Assembly: GCA_918241715.1 (NCBI GenBank)
Contig: CAKJYB010000002.1
Location: forward strand, 1-5,321
Direction of reading: 5' to 3'
DNA: 5,321 nt
From: Clostridiales bacterium
GTDB lineage: Bacteria > Bacillota > Clostridia > Christensenellales > UBA1242
The notes beneath the pieces were generated by a model that was not told where the DNA came from, did no database searches, and saw only the letters and a program-made list of their open reading frames with translations. The position numbers and the translations under genes were made by a program. Shown here one piece after another: positions 1 through 5,214 of this stretch (positions within the stretch are counted from its first letter, which is position 1; the number at the start of each line of letters is the position of its first letter).

Positions 1-1
1 A

Positions 2-184
2 ACATACCTGATTCACCGACAAAATTTTCACCTTGTCCTGTGCTTTGCAACCTTGTTTATGACAGCATACGGATATTTATTGACAAAAAATTTGATTAGT
101 TTTGAAATTTTTATTGCTTTTGTGGTGTCATTTTTGTTATTATTGATATTGACGATATTGTCAAATATTAAATGGAGAAAGTAA
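2..184 (+). CDS. C-terminal fragment of an unidentified integral membrane protein (5' end outside window)
   Basis: An open frame enters from the left edge and runs 60 codons to TAA at 182-184. The visible residues form two hydrophobic segments, roughly 9-27 and 34-54 of the fragment, joined by a short loop containing Lys-Asn. It ends in a positively charged tail (N-I-K-W-R-K) that the positive-inside rule would place in the cytoplasm. I do not recognise the family, and no catalytic motif is visible. The stop lies one base before the ATG of the DivIVA-like gene, and the ribosome site of that gene (GGAG, 174-177) lies inside this frame, so the two are almost certainly cotranscribed. A role in the envelope or cell division would fit that neighbour but is only inference. 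Confidence 0.7.
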   Translation, partial: TYLIHRQNFHLVLCFATLFMTAYGYLLTKNLISFEIFIAFVVSFLLLLILTILSNIKWRK

Positions 185-185
185 A

Positions 186-836
186 ATGTTTCAACAAGAG
201 CAAGACGGATACAACAAAAGCGAAGTAGACAACTATATTCAACAACTTAAAACAAGTTATGAAGCAAAACTTATGGCAGAAAAGCTCAAAGTTCTAGACG
301 CAGAGAAAAAACTTCTTGACGTAAAAAATGAAAGACAAGAAATTGAAAACAAAGAAAAAAACATTATGAATGCCCTTAGCGTCATTGAAAAACAAAAACG
401 TTTTCAAGAAGAAGGCTCCAAAAAAATCAATTCTCTTGTTGCAAGCAAGTTGGAACTTTTGATAAGCGAACTTGAACTCAAGTTTCCACAATTTATGAGA
501 GACAGAGATTTTGTAAGTTTGTTAAACGAATTTAAAAAAGTTGTTTCGTCATTTTCAAACGAAACAGCCGAAAACTCCCCTGCATCAATCACAAGACCTG
601 TATATTCTGAAAACGACAGCATGAGAATGCTTCTCAACAAAATGCAAGAATATCGCAAGAAAAAAGAGCCTGCAAAAGAAGTGCACATTCAACCTGTTGT
701 TCCAGAAAATGTGAGCCATGTTCCTGACATCAAGAATGTAGAAGACGAAGATAGTGGTTTCAACCTTGAAGAAGCCCTAAACCCAACAGATGACCTTGAA
801 GAAATCATGAGAGCATTTGATTTTTACAATGATTAA
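186..836 (+). CDS. DivIVA-like coiled-coil protein with acidic C-terminal tail
   Basis: The 216-residue product begins with a DivIVA-type N-terminus. An F-x(5)-G-Y-x-K-x-E-V-D-x-Y-I pattern at residues 2-18 corresponds to the membrane-binding head of DivIVA/GpsB proteins, which recognise curved membrane at septa and poles. A Lys/Glu-rich, heptad-like coiled coil follows at about 20-80, then a second helical stretch at about 83-125. A low-complexity linker covers about 126-185, and an acidic tail at 187-216 contains a possible short helix (L-E-E-I-M-R-A-F). There is no signal peptide or membrane segment. The ATG is set by GGAG at 174-177 with 8 nt spacing. The head is seen directly. Function as a polar or septal scaffold is inferred from the family. 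The protein is longer than GpsB and its C-terminal half is unlike classical DivIVA, so I give no gene symbol. Confidence 0.75.
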   Translation: MFQQEQDGYNKSEVDNYIQQLKTSYEAKLMAEKLKVLDAEKKLLDVKNERQEIENKEKNIMNALSVIEKQKRFQEEGSKKINSLVASKLELLISELELKFPQFMRDRDFVSLLNEFKKVVSSFSNETAENSPASITRPVYSENDSMRMLLNKMQEYRKKKEPAKEVHIQPVVPENVSHVPDIKNVEDEDSGFNLEEALNPTDDLEEIMRAFDFYND

Positions 837-866
837 AAAATGACTAGAAAACCTAGCCATTTTTTT
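835..866. terminator. Bidirectional intrinsic terminator between convergent genes
   Basis: An A-tract (835-840), an inverted repeat (841-847 with 853-859, loop 848-852) and a T-tract (860-866) form an A-stem-T structure that can serve both flanking genes. On the plus strand the stem has one A-C mismatch (843/857). On the minus strand the same position is a U-G wobble, so the stem is uninterrupted there. It should therefore be somewhat stronger for the permease than for the DivIVA-like gene. The stop codons of both genes overlap the A/T arms. Confidence 0.8.
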
Positions 867-1800
867 ATTTAAATATCAGTGTCAACAGCATACCACTTGC
901 AACCCCGATAGCAAATTGCAAAGCCAGAATTCCAAAGTTTTTGAGTGGGTGTCTTCTGTTTCTTGTCCAAAGAATAATCATTCCAACACCAGCGCAAGAC
1001 GTAAGTCCAGCAACAAGGGCTGGGAATCCTATTGTGCCATACATTGCATACAAATCAACAAGCAAAACAGAAGAAGCGCAATTTGGAATAAGCCCAATCA
1101 AACTTGCAATCAAAATTTGGACATAAACGTTGTTTGTGAAAAGGTTTTTAAGTGCGTCCGTTCCAAAATGTCCAATCACGCAATTCAAAACAAGGTTTGC
1201 AACAAAGATATAAATCAAAATCTCAAAGGTGTGAGAAAACGCATCAAGAAAGACATTTTCAAAGCACCCACCATGCTCATGTCCACAATTTGAAACACAT
1301 TCTTCAGTGTGAATGTGTCCACATTGATGTTTATGGTCGTGCGTGTGGTCATGTTGTTCAACTTCTTCTTCAACAACAGGCTTTTTCTTTCTAAGTGCAA
1401 GAACGCCCTGAATTGCATACCCCCACAAAACAGCCAAGACAACTTTGATACCAATCAAAATGAGCATATCAATCAAAACCTTTTTGTTTGAAACATTTGA
1501 CAACATGATTGGCACAGCTTCGTCAGATGTGGCAACAAAAACAGCAATAAGTGCCCCAAGAGAAACTTTCTTTTCGCTGTAAAGGTCTGCCATCACAGAA
1601 GAAAACCCACATTGTGGCACACAACCTAGAAATGAAGAATATAAAACACTTGTCTTTTTGTCTTTTGACAGAAATCCACGCAGCTTGTGATGGTGATCGT
1701 GAGAAAGCCATGCAACAAGAAGATATGCCAAAAACAACACAGGCATAATCTTCAAACAATCCAAAACTGCATCAAACAAGCTGTCTACAAAATTTTCCAT
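865..1800 (-). CDS. Putative heavy-metal exporter permease, ArsP_2 (DUF2899)-like
   Basis: The 311-residue polytopic membrane protein has about 8-10 hydrophobic segments. Two halves carry a related core: G-C-V-P-Q-C-G at 59-65 with a downstream A-D-L-Y and T-S-D at 91-93, and G-L-I-P-N-C at 236-241 with V-D-L-Y and T-S-C at 267-269. This duplicated Cys/Pro pattern resembles the ArsP_2 'putative heavy-metal exporter' family and its ArsP permease relatives. Members are annotated variously as arsenic or manganese exporters, so the substrate is open. The loop joining the halves (about 150-178) is rich in His and Cys, and a short H-D-H-H-H cluster sits at 34-38. Both look like metal-binding sites. 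An in-frame ATG at 1833 would add 11 residues but has no ribosome site and lies upstream of the TATAAT box. The ATG at 1800 has AGG 7 nt before it and is preferred. The gene is divergent from the MarR operon. Confidence 0.72.
   Translation of the reverse strand: MENFVDSLFDAVLDCLKIMPVLFLAYLLVAWLSHDHHHKLRGFLSKDKKTSVLYSSFLGCVPQCGFSSVMADLYSEKKVSLGALIAVFVATSDEAVPIMLSNVSNKKVLIDMLILIGIKVVLAVLWGYAIQGVLALRKKKPVVEEEVEQHDHTHDHKHQCGHIHTEECVSNCGHEHGGCFENVFLDAFSHTFEILIYIFVANLVLNCVIGHFGTDALKNLFTNNVYVQILIASLIGLIPNCASSVLLVDLYAMYGTIGFPALVAGLTSCAGVGMIILWTRNRRHPLKNFGILALQFAIGVASGMLLTLIFK
1267..1353 (-). other. His/Cys-rich cytosolic or extracytoplasmic loop of the permease
   Basis: These codons give about 29 residues (150-178 of the 311-residue product) containing nine His and three Cys with interspersed Asp/Glu. 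They follow an acidic run (E-E-E-V-E-Q). Alternating His patterns (H-D-H-T-H-D-H) and C-G-H / C-G-H-E-H motifs are typical of flexible metal-binding loops in ZIP, CDF and related transporters. This supports divalent-cation handling but does not name the metal. Which side of the membrane it faces is not decided by the sequence. Confidence 0.75.
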
Positions 1801-1816
1801 ATTAAAACCTGTTGGA

Positions 1817-1825
1817 ATTATAGCA
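1817..1825 (-). promoter_or_regulatory. Extended -10 promoter for the metal permease
   Basis: Read on the minus strand, 1825 to 1817 is TGCTATAAT, a perfect match to the extended -10 consensus TGnTATAAT, which can work without a good -35 box. A TTGACA at 1840-1835 is only 12 nt upstream of the TATAAT, too close to be its -35. The predicted start near 1810 leaves a leader of only about 10 nt before ATG 1800, with AGG (1810-1808) at its very 5' end. Confidence 0.5.
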
Positions 1826-1830
1826 CAACA

Positions 1831-1843
1831 CATTTGTCAAATG
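1831..1843. repeat. Perfect 6-1-6 inverted repeat CATTTG-T-CAAATG
   Basis: This 13-bp perfect palindrome around base 1837 lies 6-18 bp upstream of the TATAAT of the permease. A repressor bound there would sit in the -17 to -35 region. Its core TTGTCAA resembles the right half of the MarR-operon palindrome (TTGTCAAC). It could be an operator for the permease, bound by the MarR protein or another regulator. A chance occurrence in AT-rich DNA is possible. Confidence 0.4.
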
Positions 1844-1863
1844 CAAGAAATATTGATAATTGG

Positions 1864-1892
1864 TTGACTAAAATTATTGTATATGATATATT
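1864..1892 (+). promoter_or_regulatory. Sigma-A-type promoter of the marR-ABC-alkD operon
   Basis: TTGACT (1864-1869, 5/6 to the -35 consensus) and TATATT (1887-1892, 5/6 to the -10 consensus) are separated by exactly 17 nt. Transcription should start near 1899, about 28 nt before the marR ATG. The -10 neighbourhood is very AT-rich and offers overlapping alternatives such as TATTAT at 1889-1894, so the exact -10 box could shift by a few bases. Confidence 0.75.
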
Positions 1893-1895
1893 ATA

Positions 1896-1909
1896 GTTGA
1901 CTTGTCAAC
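1896..1909. promoter_or_regulatory. Probable MarR operator, palindrome GTTGAC-TT-GTCAAC
   Basis: A perfect 6-2-6 palindrome lies 4 bp downstream of the -10 box, over the expected transcription start and before the marR ribosome site (AAGGAG, 1915-1920). MarR proteins usually bind palindromes of this kind in their own promoters, so negative autoregulation is the natural reading. The left half plus one base (GTTGACT) is repeated at 1863-1869, covering the -35 box. The repeat is in direct orientation and 33 bp away, close to three helical turns. The palindrome and repeat are seen directly; the binding protein is inferred. Confidence 0.65.
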
Positions 1910-1926
1910 AAGATAAGGAGTAAAAG

Positions 1927-2352
1927 ATGAAAGAAATTGATTTTCAAAGTTTGTCTTACTTAAAAAAATATTATGAGCATTGTCTTGCAGAAGCGCTTAA
2001 GAGTGATTTAAATCTGGGCTTTTCCGTCTTTGCCGAAATCCTTTACACAAAGAGTGTCAAGACCCAGCAGGAACTTAGTGATTTGGCACTTTGCAACAAG
2101 GCTCACACAAGCAGAATGATTTTTAAGATGCAACTTAAAGGGCTTGTAAAAACTTCAACCCTTTCAAGAAACTCTGCAATAACCCTTACAAAAAAAGGTG
2201 AAGAGTTTGCAAAAACCTGCATTGAAACAAAAGAAAAAGTTAAACAAAAATTGCTTGAAAACATAAACAAGAAAGATTTGGAAGTGTTTTCAAATGTAAT
2301 CGACCAAATTCTTGCAAATGCAAGAGTTTTTGAAACGGAAACAAAGGAGTAG
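1927..2352 (+). CDS. MarR-family winged-helix transcriptional regulator
   Basis: The 141-residue product has the length and layout of MarR repressors. An N-terminal dimerisation helix region covers about 1-42. The helix-turn-helix has T-Q-Q-E-L-S-D-L-A at 46-54 and a recognition helix near N-K-A-H-T-S-R-M at 57-64. A wing ending in the typical L-T-K-K-G (87-91) follows, then C-terminal helices from about 92 that complete the dimer interface. In the wing, the usual Asp-x-Arg is Leu-x-Arg (79-81), so Arg is kept and Asp is lost. Cys19, Cys55 and Cys98 are present, but I cannot say whether any is a redox sensor. The start is fixed by AAGGAG (1915-1920) 6 nt before ATG. It is the first gene of a three-gene operon with the exporter, preceded by a palindrome that is its likely operator. 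The ligand is unknown. Confidence 0.88.
   Translation: MKEIDFQSLSYLKKYYEHCLAEALKSDLNLGFSVFAEILYTKSVKTQQELSDLALCNKAHTSRMIFKMQLKGLVKTSTLSRNSAITLTKKGEEFAKTCIETKEKVKQKLLENINKKDLEVFSNVIDQILANARVFETETKE
2343..2349 (+). promoter_or_regulatory. Strong ribosome site for the ABC exporter inside the marR 3' end
   Basis: AAAGGAG occupies the last sense codons of marR, directly abutting its TAG stop, with 5 nt between the G and the exporter ATG at 2355. It fixes the exporter start. It also allows efficient, probably coupled translation of an abundant downstream product relative to the regulator. Confidence 0.8.
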
Positions 2353-2354
2353 TT

Positions 2355-4529
2355 ATGGCAAGAAAAGCGCTTAGACTTATTGGTGTAAACAAAAAATACA
2401 AAATCACCAGCCGTGAAGACTTTCAAGCTCTCTATGATGTAAATGTCGAATTTGAAAAAGGTGAGCTTGTTTCTATTGTTGGTGAAAGTGGAAGCGGAAA
2501 AAGTACACTTATGAATCTTATTGGTGGCCTTGATTCTGACTTTACCGGTCAAATTATTGCTGACGGAGAAGATTTGGGAAAACTCACAGACAAACAACTT
2601 GACAAATATCGTAAAAACAAAGTCGGCTTTGTCTTTCAGTCGTTCAACCTTATCTCCCACCTGTCAATCCTTGACAACGTAACTTTGGCACTCACCCTTT
2701 CCAACATGCCAGAAAAAGAAAAAATTGCAAAGGCAACCGACATGCTCAAGCGTGTTGGTCTTGAAACCCAACTTAAAAGAAACCCAACTCAACTTTCTGG
2801 TGGACAGAAACAAAGAGTTGCAATTGCAAGAGCCCTTATCAACGACCCAGAAATCATTATTGCAGATGAGCCAACAGGTGCCCTTGACAGCGAAACATCA
2901 ATGCAAATTCTTGAAATCTTAAAAGAAATTGCAGATAGTGGCAAACTTGTAATTATGGTTACACACTCAGAAAAAGTTGCTTCAATTTCTTCCAGAGTTG
3001 TAAAAATCTCTGACGGAAGAATTGTCTCTGACACCCCAAACAAAAAATATGTAAAGAGTGAAAAGACTCTTATTGAAAACAAGCCACAAACGGAACAAAA
3101 CTTGCCACAAACAAAAAACAAAAAGAAAGTTGGAAAAGAGAGACAAAACCTTTCATTTGGCTCAGCAATAAGACTCTCCATTCACAACATGTGGGCAAAC
3201 AGAGTCAAAAACTTTTTGATGGCATTTGGTGTTGCCATCGGCATTGGCAGTTTGATTTTGATGCTGTGCTTCAGTTCCGGAATCGACGACTTTATTGATA
3301 CAACCATGAAGTCCTATTCCAACCCACAAATTGTTACAATCACAAAAAACAGCAGTTCGTTTGCAGAAATGGCAGAATACAAGTCGTTTAGCGATTCTGA
3401 TATCGACACTCTTGTTGAAGAAATCAACACATATCTTGCAAACAAAGGTGTAAAAGAAAGCAGATTTAGAGTAAACAAATCAGACATCAAACATGGTGTT
3501 CAAATGATGACAATGTTTACTTATGCAAAAGTCATTTACAACCCAAATGATGTTTCTGTCGACTACTTTGACAAAGATGCTCTTAAAGAAGCAGAACAAG
3601 CAGATTCTCAACTTAAAGATTCAAACGTGTTCTATCTTTACACCATTCCACCATACTATTCAAACAGCAATGTTGCTCAAGGAAAAATGGTTGACGAAAC
3701 TGGTGGAATCATGCTTACAAAAGGTGCTGCAGCACTCTTTGAAGACGGAAATCCAATCGGAAAGAAAATGGATATTGCGTTCTCCTATGCAGACACATCA
3801 ACAACACCAATCACTTACACAAACATAACATTTAAAGACGGCGAAACTTTCAACGACGACACAGAAAAAAGAAGAGATCTTGAAATTAAAGGTATTATGG
3901 AAACTTCAATCATGTCAAACTATATGGTTTTGTATATTGATTATGAATATTTCCAACAACTTATTGCAGACTCTCCTGTTGGAGAACGCCTTGACCCAAA
4001 TGCATTGTTTATTGAAACAGACAGCAAGGAAACAACCGACCTTATCAACGCTTTCCTTGCTTCAAACGAAAAATATAAGGGCTCAATTGAAGACCAACTT
4101 GCAAATCTGTTTTCAAGCATGTCAAGCACAATAGGGACTTCTCTTACAATAATCTCCTGCATCTCACTTTTGGTTTCTGCCATGATGATTTTGGTTGTTC
4201 TTTATATGAGTGTAACCGAAAGAACAAAGGAAATCGGAGTTATGAAGTCAATCGGTGCAAGAAGAAAGGATATCAAACGAATCTTCACATCAGAAAGTTT
4301 CCTTGTGGGCGTTTTGAGTGGCATTTGTGGAATCATTTTCAACTTGCTTATGACGCTTATTGTCTCAATCATTTTAAAATACACAATTGGCCTTACTCCA
4401 ATATCTTATAGGTGGTGGTACTTTGCTCTTGCAATGGCCGTTGCAATTGTTATAAGCATGCTCTCCGGCCTTTACCCTGCAAGCCGTGCAGCAAAACTTG
4501 ACCCTGTTGAAAGTTTGAGAAGAGAATAA
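2355..4529 (+). CDS. MacB-like ABC exporter, fused ATPase and FtsX-type permease
   Basis: The 724-residue protein joins an N-terminal ATPase to a permease in one chain. ATPase (about 5-226): Walker A G-E-S-G-S-G-K-S-T 43-51, Q-loop Gln95, signature L-S-G-G-Q 147-151, Walker B I-I-I-A-D-E-P 167-173, D-loop A-L-D 176-178 and H-loop His204. All are intact, so it should hydrolyse ATP. A Lys/Gln/Asn-rich linker (about 227-268) leads to TM1 (about 287-308), a roughly 280-residue extracytoplasmic domain (about 310-590), and TM2-TM4 (about 595-618, 647-675, 685-707). The FtsX hallmarks E-R-T-K-E-I-G-V-M-K-S-I-G-A (622-635) and the C-terminal Y-P-A-S-R-A-A-K-L-D-P-V-E are present. This is the MacB/LolCDE (type VII) mechanotransmission class, which exports drugs, peptides or lipoproteins without carrying them through the membrane core. 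The substrate is not evident. Cotranscription with a MarR gene and a DNA-repair gene suggests a toxic compound. No accessory MacA-like or TolC-like gene is visible here. Confidence 0.9.
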   Translation: MARKALRLIGVNKKYKITSREDFQALYDVNVEFEKGELVSIVGESGSGKSTLMNLIGGLDSDFTGQIIADGEDLGKLTDKQLDKYRKNKVGFVFQSFNLISHLSILDNVTLALTLSNMPEKEKIAKATDMLKRVGLETQLKRNPTQLSGGQKQRVAIARALINDPEIIIADEPTGALDSETSMQILEILKEIADSGKLVIMVTHSEKVASISSRVVKISDGRIVSDTPNKKYVKSEKTLIENKPQTEQNLPQTKNKKKVGKERQNLSFGSAIRLSIHNMWANRVKNFLMAFGVAIGIGSLILMLCFSSGIDDFIDTTMKSYSNPQIVTITKNSSSFAEMAEYKSFSDSDIDTLVEEINTYLANKGVKESRFRVNKSDIKHGVQMMTMFTYAKVIYNPNDVSVDYFDKDALKEAEQADSQLKDSNVFYLYTIPPYYSNSNVAQGKMVDETGGIMLTKGAAALFEDGNPIGKKMDIAFSYADTSTTPITYTNITFKDGETFNDDTEKRRDLEIKGIMETSIMSNYMVLYIDYEYFQQLIADSPVGERLDPNALFIETDSKETTDLINAFLASNEKYKGSIEDQLANLFSSMSSTIGTSLTIISCISLLVSAMMILVVLYMSVTERTKEIGVMKSIGARRKDIKRIFTSESFLVGVLSGICGIIFNLLMTLIVSIILKYTIGLTPISYRWWYFALAMAVAIVISMLSGLYPASRAAKLDPVESLRRE

Positions 4530-5182
4530 TGATAAACATCAAAAAATTCATAAAAGACAACAGCGATTATTCATACGCTGAGTTCAACAAAAAATTTATC
4601 AAAACAAGATACGAAATCTGTGGTGTAAGAACTCCTGCCCTGCGCAACTTTGCAAAAGAAATAGAGCCAGAATACATCGACCTTGACGGAAAATTGACTT
4701 TTGAAGAAATCTTGCTTTACGGCTTTTCTGCCGGGCTGATAAAAAGCGAAGACGAACAAATTGAATATCTTGAAAACATATTGCCCTACATCGACAACTG
4801 GGCATCTTGCGATATGATTGTGCCATCTCTCAAATGTTTTAAAACAGACAAATCTTACAACTTTTTGACAAACCTTTTAAAAGACGACAGAGAGTTTTAT
4901 GTCAGAGTTGGCATTGTTGGACTTATGAGATTTTTCTTAAAGACTGACAAACTTGAAGAAATTTTGAAAAACCTTAAAGGAATAACCTGCGAAGCATACT
5001 ATGTAAAGATGGCTCTTGCATGGCTCTATGCCGAACTTGCAACATTTAACTTTGAAAGAGCAGAAAAAGAAATAAAGTGCATCACAGATGCCTTTGTAAG
5101 AAATCGTGCCATCTCAAAATCATGCGACAGCTTCAGAGTGGACAAAACTCAAAAAGAAACTCTTTCAAAATTGAGAGTGTAA
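4529..5182 (+). CDS. AlkD-family DNA alkylation repair glycosylase
   Basis: The 217-residue all-helical protein matches the DNA_alkylation (AlkD) family, HEAT-like-repeat glycosylases that excise alkylated bases without flipping them out. Family blocks visible: G-V-R-T-P-A-L-R (32-39), D-N-W-A-S-C-D (89-95), Y-V-R-V-G-I-V-G-L-M (124-133), Y-Y-V-K-M-A-L-A-W (157-165) and a C-terminal D-S-F-R-V. By my alignment, the Bacillus cereus AlkD active-site residues Trp109, Asp113, Arg148 and Trp187 correspond to Trp91, Asp95, Arg126 and Trp165, so catalysis is probably intact. It is about 20 residues shorter than that enzyme, mostly in loops and at the C-terminus. The ATG overlaps the exporter stop by one base (TAATG). 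The upstream GAGAAGAG (4517-4524) is a weak ribosome site, so translation is likely coupled to the exporter. The specific lesion cannot be predicted. Confidence 0.87.
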   Translation: MINIKKFIKDNSDYSYAEFNKKFIKTRYEICGVRTPALRNFAKEIEPEYIDLDGKLTFEEILLYGFSAGLIKSEDEQIEYLENILPYIDNWASCDMIVPSLKCFKTDKSYNFLTNLLKDDREFYVRVGIVGLMRFFLKTDKLEEILKNLKGITCEAYYVKMALAWLYAELATFNFERAEKEIKCITDAFVRNRAISKSCDSFRVDKTQKETLSKLRV

Positions 5183-5183
5183 A

Positions 5184-5214
5184 AAAACGACCAAATCTGG
5201 TCGTTTTATTTTTA
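5184..5214. terminator. Strong bidirectional intrinsic terminator
   Basis: A perfect 10-bp stem (5184-5193 with 5198-5207; G/C core CGACCA / TGGTCG) closes a 4-nt loop (AATC). It is flanked by seven A residues on the left and a T-rich run on the right. It follows the alkD stop by 1-2 nt and lies just beyond the rplS stop. On the minus strand the stem is followed by an uninterrupted T7, so it should terminate rplS very efficiently as well as the marR operon. Confidence 0.9.

Noticed and set aside
80..108. Possible internal promoter TTGACA-N17-TGAAAT before the DivIVA-like gene
   Set aside because: The -10 matches only 4 of 6 and lies within coding sequence. The 1-nt gap to the next gene is better explained by cotranscription.
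149..164. Inverted repeat TTGAC-N6-GTCAA similar to the MarR palindrome half-sites
   Set aside because: It lies inside the coding end of the upstream membrane protein and has a 6-nt rather than a 2-nt spacer. No good promoter lies next to it, and the AT-rich context makes chance likely.
916..1293. Plus-strand open frame opposite the permease
   Set aside because: It is the mirror of an AT-rich membrane-protein gene with clear motifs on the other strand. The product is Asn/Lys/Ser-rich with no recognisable domain.
1267..1353. Repetitive-looking DNA that might be a short tandem repeat
   Set aside because: The apparent repetition comes from His codons of the metal-binding loop. There is no regular unit at the nucleotide level.
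1817..1840. Perfect TTGACA (1840-1835) paired with perfect TATAAT (1822-1817) on the minus strand
   Set aside because: The spacer is only 12 nt, too short for a sigma-A promoter. The extended -10 explains the site better, and the TTGACA is part of the CATTTGTCAAATG palindrome.
2103..2660. Long minus-strand open frame across the marR end and exporter start
   Set aside because: It is antisense to two well-supported genes. Its translation is Phe/Ser-rich low complexity without any family motif, and it has no ribosome site that I can see.
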